A stretch of DNA of 64,000 nt from Streptococcus azizii (GCF_001984715.1 NZ_MSPR01000005.1:53752-117751), one strand, 5' to 3'. Shown: positions 48,724 through 60,690, counted from the first letter of the stretch. Program-made: numbers and translations. The notes: generated by a model not told the origin, from the letters alone.

Positions 48724-49413
48724 TTACAATGAATTTGGATCAACCTTGATTCCCACCCCTTGGGTAGTAGTGATGGTCAAGCTGGTGATATAAGTACCTT
48801 TTGCTGTAGCTGGTTTTGCCTTAACGATTGTATCGTGGAAAGCCTTGAAATTTTCAGTCAACTGTTCTGCACCAAAGGATACTTTACCGATAATCGCTTG
48901 TACGATACCTGCCTTATCAGCACGGTAAGTGATTTTTCCGCCTTTAGATTCCTCTACTGCTTTTGCAACATCCATTGTTACTGTACCAGTTTTAGGATTT
49001 GGCATCAAGTTACGTGGTCCAAGGACACGTCCAAGACGTCCAACAAGCGCCATCATATCAGGTGTTGCAATGACAACATCGAAGTCTAACCAACCACCGT
49101 TGATTTTCGCAACAAGATCATCTTCACCGACAAAGTCTGCTCCAGCAGCTTTTGCTTCTTCAGCTTTTGCCCCACGTGCAAAGACCAATACACGTGATGT
49201 TTTCCCAGTTCCGTTTGGCAATACCATTGCACCACGGATTTGTTGATCTGCTTTACGAACATCAATGTTCAAGTTGTAGGCAACTTCTACTGTTGCATCA
49301 AATTTTGCAAAGTTCGTTTCCTGTGCAAGAGCCACAGCTTCCTCTACACTGTAAGCCTTTGTGCTGTCGATTTTTTCAAGTGCAGCACGCATTTGTTTGC
49401 TTTTTTTAGCCAT
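48724..49413 (-). CDS. rplA: Ribosomal protein L1
   Basis: 229 aa from ATG 49413 ([16 protein letters not shown]), chosen because AAGGAG stands 7 nt upstream; a longer reading from 49467 would start inside the L1-binding leader. Typical L1 blocks are present: [64 protein letters not shown] and [18 protein letters not shown]. It binds 23S rRNA and, when in excess, represses its own operon. Confidence 0.97.
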   Translation of the reverse strand: MAKKSKQMRAALEKIDSTKAYSVEEAVALAQETNFAKFDATVEVAYNLNIDVRKADQQIRGAMVLPNGTGKTSRVLVFARGAKAEEAKAAGADFVGEDDLVAKINGGWLDFDVVIATPDMMALVGRLGRVLGPRNLMPNPKTGTVTMDVAKAVEESKGGKITYRADKAGIVQAIIGKVSFGAEQLTENFKAFHDTIVKAKPATAKGTYITSLTITTTQGVGIKVDPNSL

Positions 49414-49440
49414 TTTTATTCTCCTTGTAATGTGGTCATA

Positions 49441-49500
49441 TCGATTTTCATCTCCCACGTCACTCATCAGAAATGATGAAGTCTTGCGGGTTGTGGGCGC
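49441..49500 (-). promoter_or_regulatory. Candidate L1-binding leader upstream of rplA
   Basis: The minus strand carries GTGGGAGATGAAAATC next to a hairpin (CTTCATCA..TGATGAG), the arrangement of L1 autoregulatory sites. A sister site lies upstream of rplK (49966-50012). Confidence 0.65.
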
Positions 49501-49506
49501 TATTGA

Positions 49507-49932
49507 TTAGTCAACAACGGTGAATCCCATAGAACGAGCAGTACCTTCGATCATACGCATTGCAGACTCAAGGTTTGCAGCGTTCAAATCTGGCATTTTA
49601 GTTTCAGCAATTTCTTGTACTTGTGCACGAGTAACTGTTGCAACTTTTGTTTTGTTTGGTGTGCCTGAACCTTTTTCAACACCTGCAGCTTTTTTCAACA
49701 GAACAGCAGCTGGTGGTGTTTTACAGATGAAATCAAATGATTTATCTTCGTATACTGAGATAACGACAGGAATAATCATACCAGCTTGGTCAGCTGTACG
49801 AGCGTTAAATTCCTTGGTGAATCCCATGATATTGATTCCTGCTTGACCAAGTGCTGGTCCGACTGGTGGAGCTGGAGTAGCTTTCCCAGCAGGAATTTGA
49901 AGTTTTACAAGTTTTTCGACTTTTTTAGCCAT
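49507..49932 (-). CDS. rplK: Ribosomal protein L11
   Basis: 141 aa, standard length. The motifs [54 protein letters not shown] and a C-terminal rRNA-binding domain ([28 protein letters not shown]) are intact. It is part of the GTPase-associated centre and the stringent-response contact. First gene of the rplKA operon, behind the promoter at 50014-50041. Confidence 0.98.
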   Translation of the reverse strand: MAKKVEKLVKLQIPAGKATPAPPVGPALGQAGINIMGFTKEFNARTADQAGMIIPVVISVYEDKSFDFICKTPPAAVLLKKAAGVEKGSGTPNKTKVATVTRAQVQEIAETKMPDLNAANLESAMRMIEGTARSMGFTVVD

Positions 49933-49965
49933 CTTTAAATCCTCCTATTGTGGTTTTTGCGGTAA

Positions 49966-50041
49966 TGATAGATTTTTACCTCCCACAAGTATGTGATTTT
50001 CACATACTTCCCTATTATACATTATTTTGATGAAAAATCAA
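49966..50041 (-). promoter_or_regulatory. rplK promoter and L1-type leader hairpin
   Basis: TTGATT (50036-50041), 16 nt, TATAAT (50014-50019). The transcript then forms AAGTATGTGA/TCACATACTT and continues GTGGGAGGTAAAAATC, matching the site before rplA. Confidence 0.7.
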
Positions 50042-50084
50042 GCTCTACGTTTACTTTCTCTCACTTTTTTTATAAAATAAAGGT

Positions 50085-50435
50085 ATGACATTTTTAAAAT
50101 TTGCTGCGATTTTACTCCTGCTACTTTCCTTTATCATTTCGATTACCATTATCAGGCTTTTTGGCTTGCAAAAAAAAGGCTGGAACTTCGCTGACATCGC
50201 CTTTCCCATCCTTGCTTTTGAATTTTACCTCATTTCAGACAAGGCCTACTACCATAGCTTATTGCCCCATTTGGTCCTAGCCCTCTCCCTCCTTTCATTG
50301 GCCATTGTCTATTATTTCTTACGAAAGAGGCGCAGTTTCTCTTATTTACGTTTTTTCAAATTCTTTTGGCGAGCGGGTTTTATTGTGACCTTCTTCCTAT
50401 ATGTGGCCCTCATCATCGCTCTTTTTACGACCTAA
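50085..50435 (+). CDS. DUF3397 membrane protein
   Basis: 116 aa with four hydrophobic segments (AILLLLLSFIISITIIRLF; FADIAFPILAFEFYLIS; LLPHLVLALSLLSLAIVYYFL; FIVTFFLYVALIIALFTT) and a basic loop KKRRSFSYLRFFKFFWR. This is the DUF3397 family of small Firmicutes membrane proteins of unknown role. It is divergent from rplK. A weak RBS (AAAGG) and a TATAAA box lie just upstream. Its stop falls inside the end of the repeat at 50433. Confidence 0.82.
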   Translation: MTFLKFAAILLLLLSFIISITIIRLFGLQKKGWNFADIAFPILAFEFYLISDKAYYHSLLPHLVLALSLLSLAIVYYFLRKRRSFSYLRFFKFFWRAGFIVTFFLYVALIIALFTT

Positions 50436-50541
50436 TACTCTTTAAAAATCAAAAGGATACGTTGTCACCTTGTCTCGGTGAACGCTAGTTCTACCTTCGC
50501 CTTCGTTTCCTAGTCTACTTTTGATTTTTATTGAGTATAAT
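50433..50541. repeat. Short copy of the intergenic repeat, nearly ends-only
   Basis: Both ends face each other: ATACTCTTTAAAAATCAAAAGG and CTACTTTTGATTTTTATTGAGTAT, with about 60 bp between and no full module. It starts at the stop codon of the DUF3397 gene. Confidence 0.8.
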
Positions 50542-50557
50542 ACTCAATATAGATAGC

Positions 50558-50612
50558 AAAAGCGAATCCAGATGGACCTCCGAAAGTAGGCTCACCTGGA
50601 CTCGCTTTTTTA
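50558..50612. terminator. Terminator between DUF3397 and the VOC gene
   Basis: AAAAGCGAaTCCAG pairs with CTGGAcTCGCTTTTTT; A- and T-tracts on both sides suggest use by both convergent genes. Confidence 0.7.
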
Positions 50613-50646
50613 TATAGGATACTGAGATTTTATCCACATCCTCTCC

Positions 50647-51036
50647 TCACTCATGTATCTCCAATGGCAATCCATCCGGGTCAAAGAAGAAGGCCATTTT
50701 TCGTCCATCATAGTCGTCATAGCGCAGTGGTCCATGTGGAATATTGAGTACATCGAACTCCTGCAAGCAACCTTCTACATCTGCGACTTTAAAAGCCAGG
50801 TGGCGCAGACCGGTATGTTCTGGCTGTGGCATAGCAGGTCTCAGCGGTGCATCTGGTTTGATAAAAATTTCGAGAACCAAATTTCCTTGGCGAACATTTA
50901 AGAGAATATCTTGCTTTTCTGGACGGATATGTTCATCTAGCTGCTCAAATCCGAGCTTATCGACATAAAATTCCTTTGTTTTCTGATAATCACTGCCGAT
51001 GATGGCAATATGGTGTACCATATCTAAATTCATCAT
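50647..51036 (-). CDS. VOC (glyoxalase/bleomycin-resistance) family protein
   Basis: 129 aa. A single VOC domain: [25 protein letters not shown] with metal His, [30 protein letters not shown] with the metal Glu at the end. A metal-dependent lyase or dioxygenase of small molecules is likely; the substrate cannot be told. The start overlaps the ftsK stop by 4 nt, so it is translationally coupled to ftsK. Confidence 0.85.
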   Translation of the reverse strand: MMNLDMVHHIAIIGSDYQKTKEFYVDKLGFEQLDEHIRPEKQDILLNVRQGNLVLEIFIKPDAPLRPAMPQPEHTGLRHLAFKVADVEGCLQEFDVLNIPHGPLRYDDYDGRKMAFFFDPDGLPLEIHE

Positions 51037-53390
51037 TGCGTCTCTAACACCTTCCTTGGTTTTGTCCCTTCTGCAGGACCAATCACTCCAGCTGCCTCCA
51101 ACTCTTCCATCAGGCGTGTTGCCCGGTTAAAACCAACCGACAACCGTCGCTGAATCATAGAAGCGCTAGCTTTTTGCGTCTCAACAACGAGGGCCCGTGC
51201 CTGTTCAAAGAGCGGGTCGCCACTACTGCCATCGCCTGAGCCAGTTTCAAACTCCCCTTCTGTCACTTCACCAGGATCAAAGGCTTCATCATACTCAGCC
51301 TCAGCTTGGTGTTTGATAAAGTTGACAATGACCTCAACATCATCATCCGAAATAAAGGAACCTTGTAAGCGCACAGGATGGTTTTCATCAATGGGTTTAA
51401 AGAGCATATCTCCCCGGCCTAATAATTTCTCCGCCCCATTTTCATCTAAAATCGTCCGACTATCTGTCCCACTGGAAACCGCAAAGGCGATCCGAGATGG
51501 GACGTTGGCCTTAATGAGACCAGAGATGACATCCACAGACGGACGTTGGGTCGCCAAAATCATGTGAATACCAGCCGCCCTTGCCTTTTGCCCCAGGCGA
51601 ATGATGGCATCCTCTACTTCCTTGCTAGCAACCATCATCAAGTCTGCCAATTCATCGACAATCACGACAATCAACGGTAGAGGAATCTGTTTCTCTTCTG
51701 AGTGGCGATTAAACTCTGTCACTTTTGCATTGTAACCTTCTAGATTGCGCACCCCCAAATGGCTAAACAGTTCATAGCGCTTCTCCATTTCATCCACCAC
51801 TTTTTGGAGAGCTCGCGCAGCTTTGCGAGGATTGGTAACAACAGGAATCAAGAGATGGGGAATATCATTGTAGACAGATAATTCAACCATTTTAGGATCG
51901 ATCATCATAAATTTGACCTGGTCTGGTCCAGCCTTCATTAAAATCGAAGCGATGATACCGTTAACCGCAACAGACTTCCCAGAGCCAGTTGAACCTGCCA
52001 CCAATAAATGGGGCATCCGCGCTAAATCAAAGGAACGCACAGAGCCATTGACGGCCTTGCCAAGCGGAATGTCCAAGAGCTTGGTGGGAGAGGTCTTGGC
52101 TTGTTCCCACAATTCTCTAAAGGGTACTGTGGCCACTTCAGAATTTGGTACTTCAATACCGACCAGGGATTTTCCTGGAATCGGTGCTTCAATTCGGACG
52201 TCTTTGGCTGCCAGAGCGAGAGCGAGGTCGTCTGCCAGATTGGAAATCCGATTGACCCGCACACCAACTGCAGGCTTCACCTCATACTTGGTCACAGATG
52301 GACCGATTTCCGCCCGCTCAACCACAACCTTGATTCCAAAACTTGCAAAAGTCTCTTCCAAGACTTTGATATTTTGGCGGACAATTTTCTTTTCGTTGGT
52401 CTGACTCTTGGCCTTGATGGGGGCAAATAGGTCAATGGAGGGCAACTGGTAGGCTCGTTTGGTTTTCAGCTTGAAATCCAGCGCTATGTCCTCTGTCGAC
52501 TCTTCTTCCAACTCCTCTTGCCCTTCTTCATCATCAGCCAATAAGACCGGAAATTCTTCTTCATCAACACTTCCACGCTCTTCTGTAAGAATTGGAATCT
52601 CACGCTCGTTTCCTTCTAGGATTTCTCCTGTATCCACATCAACTATCGAATGTTCACTGAGAGAAACCATGGCTGGCTCTTCCCAACTAGTCGAAGCTGC
52701 TGCTACTTCTTCTTTTGCTAAACGTCTTGCTTCTTCCTCCGCTTGACGTTGGGCCTTGGCTGCTGCTTTTTCAGCACGTTTTTCTGACCGAATAGCCGAT
52801 TGTTCTTGAAACTTTTCTCGCAAAAGGGCTAGACCATCTGCCACATCGTACACAGACCATGGACTCATAAAGAAAAGGCCAAAGAGGATACAAAGGACTC
52901 CGATAAAGAAGGTCCCAATCGCTGCAAATAAAAAAGAAACCGGCAGGTACACAGTCCCACCGATGAGACCGCCACCTAAAAACTCCTTCACCCGAAAGGC
53001 AGAGAGATCCGCCAAGGCTAGTTGAAAGGTGTGGTGTAGCAAGTCTTTTCCTTTATAGGACAGGTCAAAATAGGCCTGATATTCTAACAACACACCAAAA
53101 AATACTAGCCAAAAACCAGAAATGGTCCCTTCGCGTTGCCTTAGTCTCTTTGAAAATAGGATATAGACAAGAAGAGCCCCAATCAATAGATAGGCCACAC
53201 TTCCAACCAATAGACGAAAAATATTATAGGCCGTCACGCCAAATACTCCCAATCTGCTAGCAGCAAAAAGGAGAAAGATAACTGCCAAAAAGCGGCATAA
53301 TAGGGATTTTATTTTTTCTTGTTGGGCCAATTCAGCCTTTGTCGGACGTCTAGTCGTACGCCCTTTTTTTGTCGTTTTTTGTTTTGCCAT
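51033..53390 (-). CDS. ftsK: DNA translocase FtsK/SpoIIIE
   Basis: 785 aa from ATG 53390 ([15 protein letters not shown]), as in other streptococci. An upstream in-frame start at 53453 would include the promoter in the coding region. Four membrane helices occupy about 30-190, then an acidic/basic linker to about 330. The motor domain has Walker [31 protein letters not shown], Walker [14 protein letters not shown] and [18 protein letters not shown] SG. A C-terminal gamma winged helix follows ([34 protein letters not shown]), which reads polar DNA sequences. It clears chromosomes through the septum. The -10 box ends 6 nt before the ATG, so the mRNA may be leaderless. Confidence 0.95.
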   Translation of the reverse strand: MAKQKTTKKGRTTRRPTKAELAQQEKIKSLLCRFLAVIFLLFAASRLGVFGVTAYNIFRLLVGSVAYLLIGALLVYILFSKRLRQREGTISGFWLVFFGVLLEYQAYFDLSYKGKDLLHHTFQLALADLSAFRVKEFLGGGLIGGTVYLPVSFLFAAIGTFFIGVLCILFGLFFMSPWSVYDVADGLALLREKFQEQSAIRSEKRAEKAAAKAQRQAEEEARRLAKEEVAAASTSWEEPAMVSLSEHSIVDVDTGEILEGNEREIPILTEERGSVDEEEFPVLLADDEEGQEELEEESTEDIALDFKLKTKRAYQLPSIDLFAPIKAKSQTNEKKIVRQNIKVLEETFASFGIKVVVERAEIGPSVTKYEVKPAVGVRVNRISNLADDLALALAAKDVRIEAPIPGKSLVGIEVPNSEVATVPFRELWEQAKTSPTKLLDIPLGKAVNGSVRSFDLARMPHLLVAGSTGSGKSVAVNGIIASILMKAGPDQVKFMMIDPKMVELSVYNDIPHLLIPVVTNPRKAARALQKVVDEMEKRYELFSHLGVRNLEGYNAKVTEFNRHSEEKQIPLPLIVVIVDELADLMMVASKEVEDAIIRLGQKARAAGIHMILATQRPSVDVISGLIKANVPSRIAFAVSSGTDSRTILDENGAEKLLGRGDMLFKPIDENHPVRLQGSFISDDDVEVIVNFIKHQAEAEYDEAFDPGEVTEGEFETGSGDGSSGDPLFEQARALVVETQKASASMIQRRLSVGFNRATRLMEELEAAGVIGPAEGTKPRKVLETQ

Positions 53391-53396
53391 GTTTCC

Positions 53397-53424
53397 ATTA
53401 TACCATACTTTGCGGGCAGGTCTA
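53397..53424 (-). promoter_or_regulatory. ftsK promoter abutting the start codon
   Basis: TAGACC (53419-53424), 16 nt, TATAAT (53397-53402) with extended TGG. Transcription should begin at or within one or two bases of the ATG at 53390. Confidence 0.65.
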
Positions 53425-53612
53425 GTAAGGGATAACACATAAATCCCCAACAAGCCAAGCCCATTGAGGAATTCTGTTTATTTATCTATTTGGGAGAAGA
53501 ACATGCGAGTAGGATGGCTATGAAAGGGATGTAGCCTCTGAAACTGTAAAAGTACAACTTCTACTGTACTCATATTATAGCAAACTCTACCCGCTTCCAC
53601 CAGCTGATATCG

Positions 53613-53828
53613 TTAATAAATAATCTTCTGATCATCATCCCGCCCATCATCTAGTGGCATCACCCACCAACAGATGAGGTAGGGAATGATACCAATCCCG
53701 TAGGCAAAGGCCAGGACTCCCCAAACAACTCGCACCAGTGTCGCATCAACACCGAAGTAGTTAGCAATTCCTGAACAAACACCTGCAATTTTCACATCTT
53801 TTCCATCTCGCATCAATCGTTTTTGCAT
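53613..53828 (-). CDS. PspC-domain membrane protein
   Basis: 71 aa from ATG 53828 (MQKRLMRDGKDVKIAG; GGAG upstream). A longer reading from 53909 contains the promoter box at 53862 and is rejected. The PspC domain is complete (KIAGVCSGIANYFGVDATLVRVVWGVLAFAYGIGIIPYLICWWVMP), with two hydrophobic helices and an acidic tail DDGRDDDQKIIY. PspC proteins act in envelope-stress responses. Single gene. Confidence 0.88.
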   Translation of the reverse strand: MQKRLMRDGKDVKIAGVCSGIANYFGVDATLVRVVWGVLAFAYGIGIIPYLICWWVMPLDDGRDDDQKIIY

Positions 53829-53861
53829 CTCTGGTTCTCCATTTCTACTGTCTCTAATCCC

Positions 53862-53867
53862 ATTATA
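53862..53867 (-). promoter_or_regulatory. pspC-type gene -10 box
   Basis: Extended -10 TGTGGTATAATGG 34 nt before the start. Confidence 0.5.
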
Positions 53868-54016
53868 CCACAAGTAGCCCCTTTCCGGGCCAAGTTCTTG
53901 AACCAACACTCAAAAGAAGGCCTATTCAGATAAGATCCCCTTTCTCTCTTCAAGGGTAGAAACTACTCTAAAGCCAGTAAAAATAGGCAGGAGTCCCCTT
54001 TTACTATTTAAAAAAA

Positions 54017-54556
54017 TCAAAATTTTTTCTTCGGATGACGGTCAATAACCCCAGGATTGGCCGCAAGAGCTGCCCGCCCCTTATCTGTCAATTTATAACC
54101 ACGTACACTAAAGGTTTGGGATAATTCTTCTTCTGAAAAATACTCCTTCAAAGCTAGATCTAAATCTGCTGCTTTCATTTTAGATAGACCTACAATTCCT
54201 TTTTGTTTTAGAATATGTTTCTTCATCGTCGCATTGAGGTGATCCAGCGAATCAAAGGCTCTTTCTACATAAGCATACCCATTTTCTACCAAATCTGCCA
54301 AATGCCTAGGGGCATCAATGCCATAGGTGTATTCAAAGTACTTAGGAAAGACCGTTTCAGTTGTAAAGGTATCGAACTGAATCCGCTACAAGAGAATAAT
54401 ATCTCCTGCTAACAGCCCATCTGCCAATAACTCCATATTGCGCTTGGGAACGGGTTTTGCCTCCAATAGCCATGTTGCTACATCACGGTTTGGCGCAATA
54501 TAGGGCATACAGGCATGGTCTTTATACAATTCCTTGATTTGCTCTTCTACTGTCAT
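54017..54556 (-). pseudogene. SAP-like domain protein interrupted by an in-frame TAG
   Basis: Reading from ATG 54556 (MTVEEQIKELYKDHACMPYIAP), the frame is broken by TAG at codon 57 (54386-54388), then continues in the same frame without further defect to 54017, ending GRAALAANPGVIDRHPKKKF. The second part (LKQKGIVGLSKMKAADLDLALKEYFSEEELSQTF) resembles the SAP-like end of a streptococcal family. Because only one base is wrong, this is a recent nonsense mutation or a sequencing error. The remaining 94 codons from ATG 54301 have no clear RBS. Confidence 0.75.
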
Positions 54557-54577
54557 CAATGGTAGCTACCTCCCTTA

Positions 54578-54923
54578 TACTCAATAAAAATCAGCAGTAG
54601 ACTAAGATACAAAGGGCGTTTGACACAAGTTTCACTCGTTTTATTTCCAACCTTCAACAGTCTATTCCTAGACTGTTGAAGCGAGCAAAGCAAAAATAGG
54701 AGTTTTGACGAAGAGGGTAGCTGAGAGTTTGCTCTGGCAAACTCCTATTTCCCGCCTTCAAAGGTATACCATACCTTTGAAGCTAGGAAAAACTATCCCA
54801 AAGGGATTCTCAGCTGTAATTGGCTAAAGCCAAAACAGCTGCCTATCTTTTTTCCGAGCTTTTAGCCCGTGTTCAGTTCACCGAGGCTCTTGACCCAGTA
54901 TCCTTTTGATTTTTAAGAGTATG
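54578..54923. repeat. Nested-hairpin repeat, complete copy
   Basis: The ends are ATACTCAATAAAAATCAGCAG and CCTTTTGATTTTTAAGAGTAT. Inside: GTTTGCTCTGGCAAAC, the CTTCAAAGGTAT hairpin (54756-54782), ATCCCAAAGGGAT and the CAGCTGT-TTGGCTAAAGCCAA-ACAGCTG cassette (54812-54842). Closing arms GCTTTT and GCCC (54860-54871). Confidence 0.8.
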
Positions 54924-55173
54924 AAAATCTATTCATTAAGCATTCTCTCCTATGCTAGAAAAGGTTGGGCTATCTGGTTTCCCACCTCTCTTCATAGGCT
55001 GTAGAATCCTCCTATTATTTCTATTATACACTAGGGGGTAACTATTCACCTAACAGATAGCTTGTCAACTAGCACAAGAAGGACTAGCAATCGCAATCCT
55101 TTCATTCGACTTTTGAAAAAGGAAGGGATTCATGCTACAATAAGACTAATCCATAAACAGGAAAGGAATCTTT

Positions 55174-55959
55174 ATGAAAAAACGACTATTATTTGCTCTA
55201 GCAGCCAGCCTCCTGCTCTCAGCCTGTGCTACGAATACAAGCAGCTCTTCAACCAGTAGCTCAGCACCTACATCTAGCACAGACACAAGCGCTGCAAGCC
55301 AATATGCTAAAGATCTAGCCTATGCCCTTAACAATCCAGACGCGGCCTTCCCTCAGTTGACAGCGGACATTGCAGACAATGAAGCTGCTGTTCTTATCAA
55401 AACTACTGCAGGAGACATCAAGTTAAAACTCTTTCCAGAGCAGGCTCCTCTAGCAGTTGAAAATTTCTTAACCCATGCTAAAGAAGGCTACTACAACGGC
55501 GTCATCTTCCACCGTGTCATCAAGGATTTTATGATTCAAGGTGGCGACCCCAAAGGAACTGGTACGGGAGGAGAGTCTATTTGGGCTGGTAAAGATAATA
55601 CCATTGATAGAGGAAGAGGATTTACTAATGAAATTTCAGCCTTTCTCTATAATATTCGTGGTGCTCTATCGATGGCAAATGCTGGTCCCAATACCAACGG
55701 TAGCCAGTTCTTTATCAACCAAAATACCAAAAATGCTTCTGGACAGTTAGATTCTAGCAAATATCCCGTCAAAATCAAACAGGCCTATCAGTCGGGTGGA
55801 AACCCAAGCCTTGACGGTGACTATACCGTCTTTGGTCAAGTCATTGAAGGCATGGACGTTGTGGACACCATTGCTGCAACTGAGACAGATGAAAAGGATA
55901 AACCCAAAACAGACATCAAGATCGAATCCATTGAGATTTTGAAGGATATGAAGCAATAA
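55174..55959 (+). CDS. slrA: Cyclophilin-type peptidyl-prolyl isomerase lipoprotein
   Basis: 261 aa. The lipoprotein signal (KKRLLFALAASLLLSAC, lipobox LLSAC, Cys at about residue 18) is followed by a Ser/Thr linker, then a cyclophilin domain: LAVENFLTHAKEGYYNGVIFHRVIKDFMIQGGDPKGTGTGGESIW, NEISAFLYNIRGALSMANAGPNTNGSQFFINQ, VFGQVIEGMDVVD. The catalytic Arg (FHRV) is present. It is closely similar to pneumococcal SlrA, a surface rotamase that helps fold exported proteins. AGGAAAGG precedes the ATG. The terminator after it is split by a repeat element. Confidence 0.93.
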   Translation: MKKRLLFALAASLLLSACATNTSSSSTSSSAPTSSTDTSAASQYAKDLAYALNNPDAAFPQLTADIADNEAAVLIKTTAGDIKLKLFPEQAPLAVENFLTHAKEGYYNGVIFHRVIKDFMIQGGDPKGTGTGGESIWAGKDNTIDRGRGFTNEISAFLYNIRGALSMANAGPNTNGSQFFINQNTKNASGQLDSSKYPVKIKQAYQSGGNPSLDGDYTVFGQVIEGMDVVDTIAATETDEKDKPKTDIKIESIEILKDMKQ

Positions 55960-55960
55960 G

Positions 55961-56299
55961 AAAAAGCTAGGTTTTCCTAGCCTTAGACTGAAGAAAAAAT
56001 TTATTTTCTTCAAAACGATTATTTTATTATGATACTTTACTTAGGTAGCACGGACGGCAGCAACTCCCTACGGGATTTCATGCCTAGATTTTGAGCCTGA
56101 GTCTCAAAATCTCCGAACACCAGAAACATAACGTTTCTGGTGTTTTTTGCTACGGCGTAAAGTAGCGGTTATGAGCTCGCTTCGCTCGCCTTTTCACGAA
56201 GAGATAAGAGCACTGATACTATCCTTCGATATTGACATTGACAAATTTTCTCAGAGATACTTTGTCTACAACCTGAAGCTAGCTTTTCCTAGCTTTTTT
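55961..56299. repeat. About 290-bp element inside the duplicated slrA terminator, copy B
   Basis: The core 55983-56275 matches 38884-39174. The flanks are two versions of the slrA terminator hairpin (AAGCTAGGTTTTCCTAGCC before, AAGCTAGCTTTTCCTAGC plus T6 after). The flanking hairpin differs from that of copy A, so the hairpin comes from the target, not from the element. Confidence 0.8.
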
Positions 56300-56304
56300 G
56301 TTCA

Positions 56305-56490
56305 TGGTCTTTAAAAATCAAAAGAATACTTGGGCAACTTTTCCTATTTTGCTGTAGCCGTTGTGAACGATTTTCACTTATGGATAGGGGAGAAACTATC
56401 CAGTGGAGAGTTTCTTAGATATTAAGCTACACGTTGAGTTTTTTACGGCTTTGTATCTTGTATAATTGAGTTCGGACTAAGGTCTCAAAC
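56305..56490. repeat. Degenerate nested-hairpin repeat
   Basis: Starts TTTAAAAATCAAAAGAATAC, holds GAAACTATCCAGTGGAGAGTTTC (56390-56413 region) and ends TTGAGTTCGGACTAAGG. From 56490 to 56638 I see nothing recognisable. Confidence 0.55.
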
Positions 56491-56638
56491 ATCCCGTAGG
56501 CCTCTGTCCTACAGTTCTACCAACCTAGCCAAACACAGCCCCGTCAGGTAGAGAATTGGAGTATGAGTTGATGGGCGAAGAAGATTGTTTTTTAGCTACC
56601 CCATTCCTAAAAACATGCAAGAGTAGCGTCACTCTCTC

Positions 56639-57322
56639 CTACTGCAAGAACTCAATCAGAGCCTGAGCTGAGCGCTTGCCTGCTTCAATGATAAAATTGT
56701 CAAAGGTGATATTGGCATCGCCCTGTGCTGTATCACTCATGGCACGAACGATAAGAAAGGGGAGTTTAAGGCTATGTGCCGCTTGAGCAATAGCAGTCCC
56801 TTCCATCTCAACGGCTAAAACATCTGGAAAATGAGCCTTAATCGCTACAACCTTATCCTGACCTGCAATAAAACTATCTCCTGTCGCAATCAGTCCAACA
56901 TGGGCTACGACTGCTTGCTGGTCAAGAACTTCCTGCATCCTAGCAACTAGATTCTCATCTGCTTCAAAATATAAGGGTTGACCGGCCATCTGACCATAGT
57001 CATATCCAAAGGCTGTCACATCTACGTCGTGGTATACCAGCTGACGAGCAATGACCACATCCCCAAGGGCAAGACCAGCTGCGACCGCACCTGCCGAACC
57101 TGTATTGACGATGATATCCACCTGAAACTGATGGGCTAAAACAGCAACAGACATGGCTGCCATGACCTTCCCAACACCAGATTGAACCAAGACCACCTCA
57201 TGCTGGCCTAATGTACCTGTGTGATAAGTCCGCCCTAAGACAAGCTGCTCTGCCCCCTGCTCTAAGGCTCCTATCAAGGTCCTTAATTCTTCAGGCATGG
57301 CTGCAATAATTCCAAATTTCAT
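56639..57322 (-). CDS. mtnN: 5'-methylthioadenosine/S-adenosylhomocysteine nucleosidase
   Basis: 227 aa, family length. Catalytic residues are visible: MPEELRTL near the N-terminus (Glu), VEMEGTAIAQ (Glu) and AMSDTAQGD (Asp). VNTGSAGAVAAGLALGDVVIARQ is the ribose/purine site. It cleaves MTA and SAH to adenine plus the ribosyl product, feeding AI-2/LuxS metabolism and methionine recycling. Last gene of the glmU-nudix-macP-mtnN operon, 9 nt from macP. Confidence 0.95.
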   Translation of the reverse strand: MKFGIIAAMPEELRTLIGALEQGAEQLVLGRTYHTGTLGQHEVVLVQSGVGKVMAAMSVAVLAHQFQVDIIVNTGSAGAVAAGLALGDVVIARQLVYHDVDVTAFGYDYGQMAGQPLYFEADENLVARMQEVLDQQAVVAHVGLIATGDSFIAGQDKVVAIKAHFPDVLAVEMEGTAIAQAAHSLKLPFLIVRAMSDTAQGDANITFDNFIIEAGKRSAQALIEFLQ

Positions 57323-57331
57323 CTAAACTCC

Positions 57332-57652
57332 TTACCAAAAAAAGACTGCAATGAGGAAAAGGATGACAAGAAGTATCACCCAAAAGAGGATTTTATTGAC
57401 CTTGCTGCGAAATTGCTCTCGCTTAACGGTTTCGATACGGCGACTTTTGATAATCGAAGCATCCACAGGAATCCGATGGGTATAGCCCTCACGATAGCCT
57501 GTATAGTCGCTGTCCCACTCCTCCTCTAGCTCCAAGTCATCTACATCCTCAAACTTCCTTTCAGGATCGTAATAGCCAAAACGCTGGGAAGTAGCGCTTT
57601 TTCTCCGTCTGGCTTCTTCTAATACTTCATCTGTCAATAAGGCCTTCCTCAT
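57332..57652 (-). CDS. macP: MacP-like PBP2a cofactor, single-pass membrane protein
   Basis: 106 aa. A cytoplasmic N-terminal part rich in Arg/Glu/Asp (RKALLTDEVLEEARRRKS, DDLELEEEWDSDY) is followed by a basic stretch (KREQFRSKVNK) and one C-terminal membrane helix (ILFWVILLVILFLIAVFFW). Position between nudix and mtnN is the position of macP in S. pneumoniae, where the protein recruits and activates the class A PBP2a and is phosphorylated by StkP. Topology, size and synteny agree. Confidence 0.85.
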   Translation of the reverse strand: MRKALLTDEVLEEARRRKSATSQRFGYYDPERKFEDVDDLELEEEWDSDYTGYREGYTHRIPVDASIIKSRRIETVKREQFRSKVNKILFWVILLVILFLIAVFFW

Positions 57653-57660
57653 GAACCGTC

Positions 57661-58203
57661 CTACCTTCTCATCAGTTGTAGTTGCTGAATCGCAATGATG
57701 GTCTTAGCATCACAAATATCACCACTTGCAATCAAATCAAGAGCTTCTTCTAGACTGACATGATACACTTCAATCATCTCATCGGCATCCATAGGACGCG
57801 GATTGTCAACCTTGACCAAATTGGTTGCTACATAAAGACGCAGACGCTCATTGCAAAAACCGATTGCCGAATAAAAATCATACAGGAGTTCCAAGTCACC
57901 TGTGTAGCCTGTTTCTTCCTCTAATTCCCTCAGGGCTGCCGCCTTAGGGTCAGCATTTTCCCCAACTTCCAGCTTGCCTGCGGGAATCTCGTAACTCGTC
58001 TGTTCAATCGCCTTGCGGTATTGTTTGACCAATATCAATTTCCCATCAGGTGTCACCGCTAAAACGCAGACTGCTCCCTTGTGAAAAATCAACTCCCGCT
58101 TAGCCTGTCCTCCTATAGGAAGCGCCACATCATCGACGACTACATCAAAAATATGCCCCTTAAAAATCTCTGTTCGTTTGATGGTCTTTTCTTCAAATTT
58201 CAT
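57661..58203 (-). CDS. Nudix hydrolase, ADP-ribose pyrophosphatase type
   Basis: 180 aa. The Nudix box is complete (GENADPKAAALRELEEETGY, with REL and EE). LILVKQYRKAIEQTSYEIPAGKLE ahead of it and AIGFCNERLRLYVATNLV after it are typical of ADP-ribose pyrophosphatases. Substrate ADP-ribose or related sugar nucleotides. 8 nt separate it from glmU and from macP on either side. Confidence 0.92.
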   Translation of the reverse strand: MKFEEKTIKRTEIFKGHIFDVVVDDVALPIGGQAKRELIFHKGAVCVLAVTPDGKLILVKQYRKAIEQTSYEIPAGKLEVGENADPKAAALRELEEETGYTGDLELLYDFYSAIGFCNERLRLYVATNLVKVDNPRPMDADEMIEVYHVSLEEALDLIASGDICDAKTIIAIQQLQLMRR

Positions 58204-58211
58204 AGTAGCTC

Positions 58212-60690
<2,479 letters not shown>

